Under the pieces are notes generated by a model. That model had not been told where the DNA came from, searched no databases, and was given only the letters and a program-made list of their open reading frames with translations. The position numbers and the translations under genes are program-made. A stretch of DNA of 64,000 nucleotides from assembly GCF_006496635.1 (NCBI RefSeq), contig NZ_CP022958.1:1116001-1180000 (forward strand). The letters run 5' to 3'. Positions 39,021 to 47,152 of this stretch are shown in pieces (position 1 is the first letter of the stretch; every line of letters begins with the position of its first letter). This DNA comes from Azoarcus sp. DD4 (GTDB taxonomy: Bacteria; Pseudomonadota; Gammaproteobacteria; Burkholderiales; Rhodocyclaceae).

Positions 39021-40355
39021 CTAATTCTCCGCCGGCGGTTCCGTCTGTGCGGCGCCGCCATCCTCGCCGCTGGGTTCGGGGATGCGGCTGGCAAGGATCT
39101 TGTCGATGCGCTTGCCGTCGAGATCGACGACTTCCAGCCGCCATTGTTCCCACACGGTGACGTCGCCGGTACGCGGCAGGCGGCCGAGCAGCCACATGAT
39201 CATGCCGCTCAACGTGTGGTAGCGGCCCTTGTCCTCTTCCGGGGCGCTCTTGAGTTCGAGGCGATCCTTCAGCTCGGGCAGCGGAATGAGTCCGTCGAGC
39301 AGCCACGAGCCGTCCTCGCGCTGCACCGCCCAGGCGTCCTCGAGCCGATGGGGCTGGAACTCGCCGGTGACCGCCTCCATGACGTCCTGCAGCGTGACCA
39401 TGCCCTGCACCTCGCCGTATTCGTCGATGACGAAGACCATGCGCGAGCTGGAGGCGCGGAACTGATCGAGCAGTTCCATGCCGGTGAGCGACTCGGGCAC
39501 ATACACCGGGCTTTGCAGCTGCCGGGTGAAATCCGCCTTGCCGCCTTTCAGCGTCTGGTTGAAGAGCTGCTTGGACGAGATGATGCCGAGGATGTCGTCG
39601 AGGCCGCCGCGACACACCGGGAAGCGTGAGTGGTCGGATTCGGCCATGCGTGCCAGGTTTTCTTCCAGCGGGCGATTGACGTCCAGCCACACGATGTCGG
39701 AGCGCGGCACCATCAGCGAGCCGATCTGGCGATCGTCGAGCCGGAATACGTTGCGCACCATCGCGTGTTCGTTCTTCTCGATGATGCCCGCTTCGGAGCC
39801 TTCCTCGAGCAGCGCGTGGATCTCCTCTTCTGTGACGCCGGGGCCTTTTTCGTCGCGCTGTCCCATGATGCGCAGCAGCAAGGCAGTGGAGGTTGACAGC
39901 AGGCGCACGAAGGGGCGCGACACGATGGACAGCGTATTCATCGGTTTGGCCACCAGGCGGGCAATGCCCTCCGGGTTGATCTGGCCGATGCGCTTGGGCA
40001 CCAGTTCGCCGACGACGATGGAAACGTAGGTGATCACCACGACCACCAGCACGGTGGCACCAATCTCGCTGGGCCGCTGTGCGACGCCGAGGGCCTGCAA
40101 CCAGGTGGCGAGCGGTGAGGCCAGCGCCGCTTCACCGACGATACCGTTGAGTATGCCGATCGAGGTGATTCCGATCTGTATGGTCGACAGGAAGCGGGTC
40201 GGTTCTTCGCCGAGCTTGATCGCGACCGCTGCCGAAGCGTCGCCTTCCTCGGCGAGCTTGGCGAGGCGGGCCCTTCGCGCGGTGACCAGCGCGATCTCGG
40301 ACATCGCGAATGCGCCGTTCAGAATGATGAGGGCGATGAGTATGAAGATTTCCAT
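39021..40355 (-). CDS. CNNM/CorC (HlyC) family membrane protein with CBS domains
   Basis: The 444-residue product has an N-terminal DUF21/CNNM membrane domain (about 1-190, MEIFILIALIILNGAFAMSE), a pair of CBS domains (about 205-330, MVPRSDIVWLD, VFVIDEYGEVQGMVTLQDVMEAVTGE) and a C-terminal CorC/HlyC domain (about 345-430). Bacterial members are linked to magnesium or cobalt efflux; the old haemolysin label is misleading. It converges on the antiporter gene with a 13-base gap. Its upstream region is the long gap shared with the TerC riboswitch. Confidence 0.88.
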   Translation of the reverse strand: MEIFILIALIILNGAFAMSEIALVTARRARLAKLAEEGDASAAVAIKLGEEPTRFLSTIQIGITSIGILNGIVGEAALASPLATWLQALGVAQRPSEIGATVLVVVVITYVSIVVGELVPKRIGQINPEGIARLVAKPMNTLSIVSRPFVRLLSTSTALLLRIMGQRDEKGPGVTEEEIHALLEEGSEAGIIEKNEHAMVRNVFRLDDRQIGSLMVPRSDIVWLDVNRPLEENLARMAESDHSRFPVCRGGLDDILGIISSKQLFNQTLKGGKADFTRQLQSPVYVPESLTGMELLDQFRASSSRMVFVIDEYGEVQGMVTLQDVMEAVTGEFQPHRLEDAWAVQREDGSWLLDGLIPLPELKDRLELKSAPEEDKGRYHTLSGMIMWLLGRLPRTGDVTVWEQWRLEVVDLDGKRIDKILASRIPEPSGEDGGAAQTEPPAEN

Positions 40356-40756
40356 GGGGGTAGCGTCAGCCCGAGTGGCGGCAGCCGGCGGGCGTCTGCG
40401 CTGGGACGTTGATCAGGTGTTGGAGCGGGGGCAGGGCATGGCCCGTCATCAGCCACGGGTTTGGTGTTGCGTGGGCGTGGCGTTGGGCCGATGTGCGTCG
40501 GCGCGCGGCAGACGGCGGCCGGCGTGCGGAAAAGGACTGCCTGTACGAGCCGGACAAGTGCGGAACGGAAGCGGCCGTAGCGGCTGGAGGCGGAAATCGA
40601 CCGGCGGCAAAGTGTGCCTGCCGGGAGGGCGCCGGGAGGGGGGGGGACGTAGGTCGGTAACTCATAAGGCGAGGCGCATTCCGCCTCGCACGGCCTTTAT
40701 TGTGTTCGAACGAATGCAATCATGCACGAATCGTCCGGGCGTGTCATGCGTGAAGC
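40356..40756. other. Long intergenic region with G tract and hairpin
   Basis: No credible gene is visible here; the open minus-strand frame at 40366-40719 is rich in Arg, Pro and Ala and looks like chance. The region holds a run of nine G (40638-40646). A perfect 8-bp hairpin (GCGAGGCG at 40669-40676, CGCCTCGC at 40682-40689) is flanked by ATAAGGC and GCCTTTAT, which nearly extend the stem. The promoter of the CorC-like gene must lie at its left end, but I cannot pick it out. Confidence 0.5.
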
Positions 40757-40784
40757 TTGACTTCCGTTCGAGGCAGGATAGACT
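40757..40784 (+). promoter_or_regulatory. Sigma-70 promoter of the TerC riboswitch leader
   Basis: TTGACT (40757-40762) and TAGACT (40779-40784) are spaced by 16 bases. The predicted start of transcription, near 40791, falls exactly at the 5' edge of the riboswitch aptamer. Confidence 0.7.
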
Positions 40785-40790
40785 TTGGCA

Positions 40791-40917
40791 CATCAAGGGG
40801 AGTAGCTTTTCGCCGCAGCATCGTCATCACGGTGGGTTCGTGCCAGCAAGGCTGGGCGGGCCTCCCGGTGCTCCGGGCAACACACGTTGCAAGCAAGACC
40901 TTGCCGAAGGGCAAGGT
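40791..40917 (+). promoter_or_regulatory. yybP-ykoY manganese riboswitch
   Basis: Two conserved sequence signatures of the family are present in order: GGGGAGTAGC (40797-40806) and GCAAGACC (40893-40900). CAAGG (40794-40798) can pair with CCTTG (40899-40903) to form stem P1. The same CCTTG can instead pair in ACCTTGCC/GGCAAGGT (40898-40905 with 40910-40917), so the two folds exclude each other. Known members bind Mn2+ and control mntP and alx/TerC genes, and a TerC gene follows here. Confidence 0.88.
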
Positions 40918-40949
40918 GCATTGCGCGTTCGACTCGCTTGACTCGAAAC

Positions 40950-40984
40950 AGGCCTGTGTCCTTCGGAACAGGCCTTTTTCTTTT
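40950..40984 (+). terminator. Terminator in the riboswitch leader
   Basis: AGGCCTGTGTCC (40950-40961) pairs with GGAACAGGCCT (40965-40975) with one bulged G, followed by TTTTTCTTTT. It lies between the aptamer and the TerC start codon, so it is probably the expression platform and would have to be bypassed when manganese is bound. Confidence 0.8.
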
Positions 40985-41002
40985 CTTGTTCGGAGTCGTC
41001 GC

Positions 41003-41959
41003 ATGGAGTCGATCGGTACGTGGTGGATGTGGGCGGCTTTTGCCTGCATCGTGGTGGTGATGCTGTTGGTGGACCTGCTGGTGTTCAAAGGGGGGCACCA
41101 GCACAAGGTGTCGCTCAGGGAGGCTGCGGCGTGGTCGGCGGCCTGGGTGACTGTGGCGTTGCTGTTCAACGCGGGGCTGTGGTGGTACCTCGACGGCACG
41201 GTCGGGCGGGTTGTCGCAAACGAGAAGGCAGCGGCTTTCTTCACCGGCTATCTGGTCGAGAAGTCGCTGGCGGTAGACAACGTCTTCGTCTGGATGATGA
41301 TCTTCGGATTCTTCGCTGTGCCGATCGAGCTGCAGCGCCGGGTGCTGCTGTATGGCATCGTTGGGGCGATCGTACTGCGCACCGGCATGATCTTCGCGGG
41401 CAGCTGGTTGATCACCCAATTCCACTGGTTGCTGTATGTCTTCGGTGCCTTCCTGATCATGACCGGGATCAAGATGGTTTGGTTCGCCGAGCATGATCCC
41501 GATCTGGCGAAGAACCCGCTGATCCGCTGGATACGCAGGCACTACCCGGTGACGGAAACGCTGGAGGGCGAGCGCTTCTTCGTGATGCGCAATGGTGTTC
41601 GTTACGCCACGCCGCTGCTGCTTGCCCTGGTGCTGGTGGAAATTTCCGACGTGATCTTCGCGGTGGACAGCATTCCGGCGATCTTCGCGATCACCACCGA
41701 TCCCTTCATCGTGCTGACCTCCAACCTCTTCGCCATCCTTGGCCTGCGCGCGATGTACTTCCTGCTCGCAGATCTTGGCAACCGCTTCTCACTGCTGAAA
41801 TACGGCTTGGCGCTGATCCTTGTGTTCATCGGCACCAAGATGCTGATCGTCGACTGGTTCAAGATCCCGGTGTCGGTGTCGCTGGGCGTGGTGGCGGCGA
41901 TCCTGGCCGTCACAGTATGGCTGAGCGTGCGCCGCTCGGCACGGGCTGCGGACGCCTGA
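41003..41959 (+). CDS. TerC/Alx family membrane protein
   Basis: The 318-residue product has about eight to nine spans and the TerC family acidic motifs EKSLAVDNVFVW and EISDVIFAVDSIPAI, whose aspartates are thought to coordinate metal. E. coli Alx is a close relative: it is induced by alkali and Mn2+ through the same riboswitch class and is proposed to export manganese. A CGGAG precedes the ATG at 41003. A long hairpin follows the gene. Confidence 0.92.
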   Translation: MESIGTWWMWAAFACIVVVMLLVDLLVFKGGHQHKVSLREAAAWSAAWVTVALLFNAGLWWYLDGTVGRVVANEKAAAFFTGYLVEKSLAVDNVFVWMMIFGFFAVPIELQRRVLLYGIVGAIVLRTGMIFAGSWLITQFHWLLYVFGAFLIMTGIKMVWFAEHDPDLAKNPLIRWIRRHYPVTETLEGERFFVMRNGVRYATPLLLALVLVEISDVIFAVDSIPAIFAITTDPFIVLTSNLFAILGLRAMYFLLADLGNRFSLLKYGLALILVFIGTKMLIVDWFKIPVSVSLGVVAAILAVTVWLSVRRSARAADA

Positions 41960-41972
41960 GCAAGGCGTGAAT

Positions 41973-42009
41973 GTAACGCCTGGGGTGGCTTTTTCGCCGC
42001 AGGCGTTAC
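41973..42009 (+). repeat. Inverted repeat between the TerC gene and accA
   Basis: GTAACGCCTG (41973-41982) and CAGGCGTTAC (42000-42009) are perfect inverted arms. The inner part can extend the stem by pairing GTGGC with GCCGC. A T7 run comes only 11 bases later, so this is not a textbook terminator. It could end the TerC transcript or lie in the accA leader. Confidence 0.5.
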
Positions 42010-42041
42010 AATGTCGCTCATTTTTTTGCTGGGACGGTCGG

Positions 42042-43007
42042 ATGAAGACCACCTTTCTGGATTTCGAACAACCGATTGCCGAGCTCGAGGAAAAGATCGA
42101 GCAGCTGCGTTTCGTTCAGGACGATTCCGCGGTCGATATCTCCGAAGAGATCGCCCGCCTCGAGGCCAAGAGCCTGGCGCTGACCAAGGATATCTACGCC
42201 AAGCTGACCCCCTGGCAGATCGCCCAGGTCGCGCGTCACCCGCAGCGGCCTTATACGCTGGACTACGCCCAGCACATCTTTACCGACTTCGAAGAACTGC
42301 ATGGTGACCGCGCCTATGCGGACGACAAGGCGATCGTTGGCGGTCTGGCCCGTTTCAACGGCCAGAGCTGCGTCGTCATCGGGCACCAGAAGGGGCGCGA
42401 CACCAAGGAAAAGATTGCGCGCAACTTCGGCATGCCGCGGCCAGAGGGCTATCGCAAGGCGATGCGCCTGATGAAGCTGGCCGAGAAGTTCGGCCTGCCG
42501 GTGTTTACCTTTGTCGACACGCCGGGCGCCTACCCTGGTATCGGTGCCGAGGAGCGCGGCCAGTCCGAGGCGATCGGCCACAATCTCTATGTGATGGCCG
42601 AACTCAAGGTGCCGCTGATCTGCACGGTGATCGGCGAGGGCGGTTCCGGTGGCGCGCTGGCGATTGCGGTCGGCGACCAGGTCATGATGATGCAGTACTC
42701 CACCTACTCGGTGATCTCGCCGGAAGGTTGCGCCTCCATCCTGTGGAAGAGCGCCGAGAAAGCCCCGGAGGCGGCCGAAACCATGGGGATCACCGCGGCC
42801 CGGCTGAAGTCGCTCGGCCTGGTGGACAAGGTGGTGAACGAGCCCGTCGGCGGCGCGCACCGTGATTACCGGGCGACGGCGCAGACCCTCAAGCGGGCGC
42901 TCGCCGAAGCCTTGCGCCAGGTCGATTCGATGTCGCCGGCCGAGCTGATCGAGCAGCGCATGGAAAAGCTGATGGGCTACGGTCGCTTCAAGGAAATCGC
43001 GGCCTGA
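42042..43007 (+). CDS. accA: Acetyl-CoA carboxylase carboxyltransferase alpha subunit AccA
   Basis: AccA forms, with AccD, the carboxyltransferase that makes malonyl-CoA for fatty acid synthesis. The 321-residue product (E. coli has 319) starts MKTTFLDFEQPIAELE; an upstream in-frame start would run through the hairpin and add 25 unrelated residues. Family segments include GDRAYADDKAIVGGLAR, GMPRPEGYRKA, FVDTPGAYPGIGAEERGQ and GEGGSGGALAI. tilS follows 11 bases later, an arrangement common in proteobacteria. Confidence 0.97.
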   Translation: MKTTFLDFEQPIAELEEKIEQLRFVQDDSAVDISEEIARLEAKSLALTKDIYAKLTPWQIAQVARHPQRPYTLDYAQHIFTDFEELHGDRAYADDKAIVGGLARFNGQSCVVIGHQKGRDTKEKIARNFGMPRPEGYRKAMRLMKLAEKFGLPVFTFVDTPGAYPGIGAEERGQSEAIGHNLYVMAELKVPLICTVIGEGGSGGALAIAVGDQVMMMQYSTYSVISPEGCASILWKSAEKAPEAAETMGITAARLKSLGLVDKVVNEPVGGAHRDYRATAQTLKRALAEALRQVDSMSPAELIEQRMEKLMGYGRFKEIAA

Positions 43008-43018
43008 CCCTTGCCGTG

Positions 43019-44335
43019 ATGGAATCCACGCTCGCCGGACCGGTTGCCGCGGTGCTGTCTGCTGCGGGGATCGGTCCGGCGAATCATTTGTGCTGCGCAC
43101 TGTCGGGCGGCGTGGATTCCGTCGTGATGTTCGACCTGCTGGCGGAGCTCCGGGCGTGCTTCGGGTATTCGCTGAGCGCGGCACATGTTCATCATGGACT
43201 CAGCCCGAACGCGGACGACTGGGCGGACTTCTGCACCGGGCTGTGCGCTGCACGCGGGGTGCCCGTATCCGTCCTGAGGGTCGACGTCCCGCGCGACGAC
43301 GATGCAGGGCTCGAGGCGGCAGCGCGGCGTGTGCGCCATGCCGCGTTGCGGGCGCAGGCCTGCGACTGGCTGGTGTTCGGTCATCATCAGGACGACCAGG
43401 CAGAAACCCTGCTGTTCCGGCTGCTGCGCGGTACCGGTTTGCACGGTGCGGCTGCGATGGCGGCGGTCGAGCCGCCGCAGGCGGCCGTGCCTGGCAAGTT
43501 GCGACCGCTGCTAGGACTTCGTCGCGCCGAGATCCTCCGGCATGCCCGCGCGCGGGGTTTGTGCTGGGTCGAGGACGAGAGCAACGCCGACTGCCGTTTT
43601 TCCCGTAACGCCTTGCGTCATCAGGTGCTGCCGGCGATCGAGCGCAGCTTCGGTGCTGCGGTACCGGCCTTGGCGCGGGCGGCAGGGCATTTCCGTGAGG
43701 CGAGCGATCTGCTGGATGTACTCGCCGGAATCGACGAAAAGGAATGTGGCGGTGCGATGCTGGATCGTGAGCGCCTGCGTGCCCTGTCGCCGGCGCGTAT
43801 TGCCAACCTGCTGCGCTGGCAGGTGCGGCGTCTCGGGGCGGCGATGCCTTCGCAAGCGCGGCTGGGCGAGGCGCTGCGTCAGCTCGGGACGGTCGACGCC
43901 CGTCATCCGCTCTACCTGCCGTTGGGTGAGGTCGCCTGCTGCGCCTACCGCGGGCGGGTGTGGCTGGAGCAGGCCGAGCACGCGCCGCCGACGAGTTGCG
44001 TGTGGCGGGGCGAGCCGCAACTGCCTTGGGGGGCGGGCATGATCGGATTCAGGCCGGCGCGCGGTGAGGGGCTGGCGCGGGGGCGGCTCGATGCGGCCGC
44101 CTCGCTGAGCCTGCAGGCGCCCCGGCCCGGCTTGCGCCTGCGGCTCGACGCGCGCCGGCCGAATAGAAGCTTCAAGAACCTGTGCCAGGAGGCCGGCATC
44201 CCGACATGGATGCGGCCGCGCCTGCCGGTGCTGGAAGTCGACGGCGCGACCGCCTGGATAGGCGGGATCGGCGTGGCAGCCGAGTTTCGCTGCGGGCCGG
44301 ACGAGCCTGGTGTGGTGCCGGACTGGCAGCCGTAA
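43019..44335 (+). CDS. tilS: tRNA(Ile)-lysidine synthetase TilS
   Basis: TilS modifies C34 of tRNA-Ile(CAU) to lysidine so that it reads AUA. The 438-residue product has the PP-loop ATPase motif SGGVDS at residues 29-34, followed by HVHHGLSPNADDW and HHQDDQAETLLFRLLRGTG, which are signature stretches. C-terminal TilS substrate-binding domains complete the protein. I choose ATG 43019 over the GTG three bases earlier. It converges on dctR with no intervening bases. Confidence 0.96.
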   Translation: MESTLAGPVAAVLSAAGIGPANHLCCALSGGVDSVVMFDLLAELRACFGYSLSAAHVHHGLSPNADDWADFCTGLCAARGVPVSVLRVDVPRDDDAGLEAAARRVRHAALRAQACDWLVFGHHQDDQAETLLFRLLRGTGLHGAAAMAAVEPPQAAVPGKLRPLLGLRRAEILRHARARGLCWVEDESNADCRFSRNALRHQVLPAIERSFGAAVPALARAAGHFREASDLLDVLAGIDEKECGGAMLDRERLRALSPARIANLLRWQVRRLGAAMPSQARLGEALRQLGTVDARHPLYLPLGEVACCAYRGRVWLEQAEHAPPTSCVWRGEPQLPWGAGMIGFRPARGEGLARGRLDAAASLSLQAPRPGLRLRLDARRPNRSFKNLCQEAGIPTWMRPRLPVLEVDGATAWIGGIGVAAEFRCGPDEPGVVPDWQP

Positions 44336-44941
44336 TCAGTTGCGCAGGGTGGTGAGCATCTGCGCCAGTTCGACCGCTGAGCGTACCTCCATCTTGTCGA
44401 AAACGCGTGAGCGGTGGGCTTCGACCGTACGCATGGAGATCGCGAGCTCGTCGGCGATCACTTTGTTGAACTTGCCTTCCAGGATCAGCTCCATCACCTC
44501 GCGCTCGCGGGCGGTGAGGGTTGCCAGCCGCGCGGCAACGGTTTCGCGGTCGGCAACCGCGCGCTGCTGTTCGGCGTCGTGCGCGATCGCCTTCTCGACC
44601 AGATCAACCAGATCGTTGTCGTTGAAGGGCTTTTCGATGAAGTGGTAGGCACCCTTCTTCAGGGCGGCGACGGCCATCGGTACGTCGCCGTGGCCCGTGA
44701 TGAAGATCACCGGCAGCTGGCAGCCGCGTTCCAGCAGCGCATCGAAGCATTCCAGCCCGCTCATGCCGTCCATGCGGATGTCGAGCACGATGCAGCCACG
44801 CCAGTCGGGTTGCCAGGCTGCCAGAAAGGCTTCGCCGCTTGCCCAGGCCCGGGCCGGCACCGTCCGCGTCTTGAACAACCATTGCAGCGCGTCGCGGATG
44901 GCTTCGTCGTCGTCAATGATGTGGGCGCAGGCCTGTGTCAT
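44336..44941 (-). CDS. dctR: DctR-type response regulator (FixJ/NarL family)
   Basis: The 201-residue regulator has an N-terminal receiver with the phosphoacceptor Asp54 (IVLDIRMDG) and the EKPF lysine, and a C-terminal LuxR-type helix-turn-helix (about 137-195, LTAREREVMELILEGKFNKVIADELAIS). It has no AAA+ domain, so it is not the sigma-54-dependent DctD type; it fits the Rhodobacter DctR class that activates dctPQM. The start overlaps the kinase stop (ATGA), and the target operon lies next door on the other strand. The symbol rests on this context. Confidence 0.85.
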   Translation of the reverse strand: MTQACAHIIDDDEAIRDALQWLFKTRTVPARAWASGEAFLAAWQPDWRGCIVLDIRMDGMSGLECFDALLERGCQLPVIFITGHGDVPMAVAALKKGAYHFIEKPFNDNDLVDLVEKAIAHDAEQQRAVADRETVAARLATLTAREREVMELILEGKFNKVIADELAISMRTVEAHRSRVFDKMEVRSAVELAQMLTTLRN

Positions 44942-46926
44942 GTAGGGTCTACCGGGAGCGTGAGGGTGAAGATGGTACCGCCGTCGGGGGCCGGTTCAAA
45001 ACCCAGACGGCCGTGATGCAGTTCGGCGATCGAGCGGCAGATATTCAGGCCCATGCCCATGCCCTCCTGTTTGGTCGTGAAGAAGGGCTGGAACAGGTGG
45101 CGTGCGGTGTCGGCGTCGATACCGCTGCCGTGGTCGGAGACGCGCACCGTCACCACGTTGCCGCCGCTGCGGGTGGAGATGCGTACGGTGCGCAGCGCGT
45201 CGGGCGTGTCGCGCATCGCGTCCATGCCGTTGCGCACCAGATTGACGATGATCTGCTCGATCATCACCGCGTCGGCGTGCACCGGCGGGAGATCGGTGGC
45301 GAGATCTGCGACCAGATGGGTGCGGCGCTTGCGCGCGTCGGCCTCTATCAGTCCAAGCGCCTCGCGGATCACGGCGTTGAGGTCTATGGCCTCGCGTCGC
45401 GGCTCGGAGCGGCGCACGAAGTCGTGCACCCGGCGGATGATCTCGCCGGCGCGGCGTGCCTGGCGACCGATCTTATCGTGGATGTCGCGCAGTTCGCCGC
45501 GGTCGAGCTGGTCCGCCTCGAGCCGGTTGATGCATCCGCTGTTGTAGCTGGCGATCGCGGCGAGCGGCTGGTTGAGTTCATGCGCGAGCGTGGACGCCAT
45601 CTCGCCCATGGTCACCAGGCGTGAGGTGGCCTGCAGGCGTTCCTCCTGCTGCAGGGCGAGCTCACGGGCGCGCTTCTGTTCGGTGATGTCGAGGACTGAG
45701 CCCATCCAGCCGGTGTGGCGGCCGTGGGCATCGATCAGCGGCGCCTCGAACACCAAGGTATCCAGGCGCTCGCCGTTCTTGCGCCGCAGGCGGACCTCGA
45801 CGCCGTCCGGTGACGTGCCGCCGGCCATGATCTGCTCGTGCAGTGCCTGGGTTTCTGCGATGTGATCCGGATCCCAGTAGGGCATGGGCGGCTTGCGCCC
45901 GAGCAGCTCCTCGGTTGAGAAACCGGTCATTCGGCAAAAGGCGGAATTGACGTAGGTGAGCCGGCCCTCGAGGTCGCGTGCGCGCAGACCGGTGATCAGC
46001 GAATCCTCCATGGCGCGGCGGTAGGCGGACTCTTCGCGCAGGGCCTGCTCGGCCGTCTGGCGGGCGGCGAGCTGGCGGCGCAGTTGCCAGACGCTCCACA
46101 CGATGATGGTGCCCAGCAGCACGATGGATGCGGACAGCAGCACCGGCATCCAGCGCGTCTCGCCCTTGTAGGGCGTGATCTGCATCGTCAGGCCATGGCC
46201 GGGCGGATCGAAGGCCATGGTGTAGCCGTGGGTGGCTTCCAGCGGTGCGACCTTGGACTTGGCCGCGATTTCACGGCCATCGGGGTCGAGCACTGCGACG
46301 CGGTAGCGCTCGGAGAACCACCAGGGCAGTTCGCGCACGACCAGGTCGGACAGGGAATAGACCCCCACGATCACGCCGAGGAAGCCTTCATCCGACCAAG
46401 CCGGCACGTGCACCTCGAAGTGGGTCTTGTCGCCGAGCACCGGGTAGGCGGGGCCGTACACGGGCCGACCGACCGCGCGCGCGAGGCGGAAGACGTCGCC
46501 GGAGGGAACCGCACCGGCGCTTTCGCCGACCAGGTGTTCGTCGGACTGCGGCGGCATGGCGCCGCGCACGCGGCCTTCGTGGTCCAGCCAGATCATCCGC
46601 ACCAGGCCGCGATCCTGGCTGAGCAAGTGGCGCAGCTGGGCTTCGGTCTGCGGGGCGAGACGGCCGTTCCGCAACAGTTCGGGCGCGATCTGCTGCAATT
46701 GCGCTTCGTTGCGATCGAGCTGGAAACGCAGGTTCTGCTCCATCCAAAGCGCGTCGGTGATGAGCGTGGTCTGTTGCTCTTCCTTGTCGTACTCGCGCGT
46801 CAGCCAGACGAGCGTGGCGATGGCTCCGAGAAAGAGCGCCAGTGTCAGGAAGGGCAGACGTGCCACCCAGCGTGTACGCCAGCTGCTGGTCGGACGGGGC
46901 TGTGGGCTAGGGTTGGAGGTGGGCAT
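44938..46926 (-). CDS. dctS: DctS-type sensor histidine kinase
   Basis: The 662-residue membrane kinase has two spans (about 24-42 and 262-280) around a large periplasmic sensing region of about 215 residues, which is expected to bind C4-dicarboxylates. A PAS/PAC module (about 300-420) follows, then a HisKA domain with phosphorylated His449 (STLAHELNQPLAAI) and an HATPase domain with NLVRNGMDAM, DHGSGI and GMGMGLNI. The domain order matches Rhodobacter DctS. It is the first gene of dctSR and is divergent from dctP. Confidence 0.86.
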   Translation of the reverse strand: MPTSNPSPQPRPTSSWRTRWVARLPFLTLALFLGAIATLVWLTREYDKEEQQTTLITDALWMEQNLRFQLDRNEAQLQQIAPELLRNGRLAPQTEAQLRHLLSQDRGLVRMIWLDHEGRVRGAMPPQSDEHLVGESAGAVPSGDVFRLARAVGRPVYGPAYPVLGDKTHFEVHVPAWSDEGFLGVIVGVYSLSDLVVRELPWWFSERYRVAVLDPDGREIAAKSKVAPLEATHGYTMAFDPPGHGLTMQITPYKGETRWMPVLLSASIVLLGTIIVWSVWQLRRQLAARQTAEQALREESAYRRAMEDSLITGLRARDLEGRLTYVNSAFCRMTGFSTEELLGRKPPMPYWDPDHIAETQALHEQIMAGGTSPDGVEVRLRRKNGERLDTLVFEAPLIDAHGRHTGWMGSVLDITEQKRARELALQQEERLQATSRLVTMGEMASTLAHELNQPLAAIASYNSGCINRLEADQLDRGELRDIHDKIGRQARRAGEIIRRVHDFVRRSEPRREAIDLNAVIREALGLIEADARKRRTHLVADLATDLPPVHADAVMIEQIIVNLVRNGMDAMRDTPDALRTVRISTRSGGNVVTVRVSDHGSGIDADTARHLFQPFFTTKQEGMGMGLNICRSIAELHHGRLGFEPAPDGGTIFTLTLPVDPT

Positions 46927-47152
46927 GCTGTCCCTGCGGTGATGCGACCTGGAGTGCCGGGATTAGGCGCTTGCGATCTTTGGCCGGCAAGCCTCGTTGC
47001 GGTATTCCACAATAGATGCAGTGATCGGCGGGACTCGATACTTGGCGAATGCCCCGGTCGCTGTGTGCAGCTGGGGGATCCGGACGGCGGAAAAATGCCG
47101 TCGTCAGGTAATAAGCAATCAATGCGAGATTCTTCATCTGGAGGAGAGATCA
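46927..47152. promoter_or_regulatory. Divergent control region dctS / dctP
   Basis: The 226-base gap must carry the promoters of both operons and the DctR site. On the plus strand TTGGCC (46980-46985) and TATTCC (47003-47008) are 17 bases apart, a weak promoter match. A short hairpin GACGGC/GCCGTC (47083-47088, 47097-47102) lies 50-70 bases before dctP. GGAGGAGAG before 47153 is a strong ribosome-binding site. I cannot identify the regulator site. Confidence 0.45.

Noticed and set aside
39021..40355. Haemolysin
   Set aside because: The HlyC label is historical; the domains (CNNM, CBS pair, CorC/HlyC) indicate an ion-transport-related membrane protein.
40366..40719. Possible minus-strand gene in the long gap before the TerC gene
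   Set aside because: The product is dominated by Arg, Pro, Ala and Ser, with no ribosome-binding site or family resemblance, and it overlaps the G tract and hairpin.
44336..46926. DctB/DctD-type system
   Set aside because: The response regulator is a short receiver plus LuxR-type helix-turn-helix, so DctS/DctR is the better match.
46982..47000. Sigma-54 promoter upstream of dctP (TGGC ... TTGC)
   Set aside because: The two elements are 12 bases apart, not the fixed 7 between TGGC and TTGC in the consensus, and the regulator DctR lacks the AAA+ domain needed to activate sigma-54.
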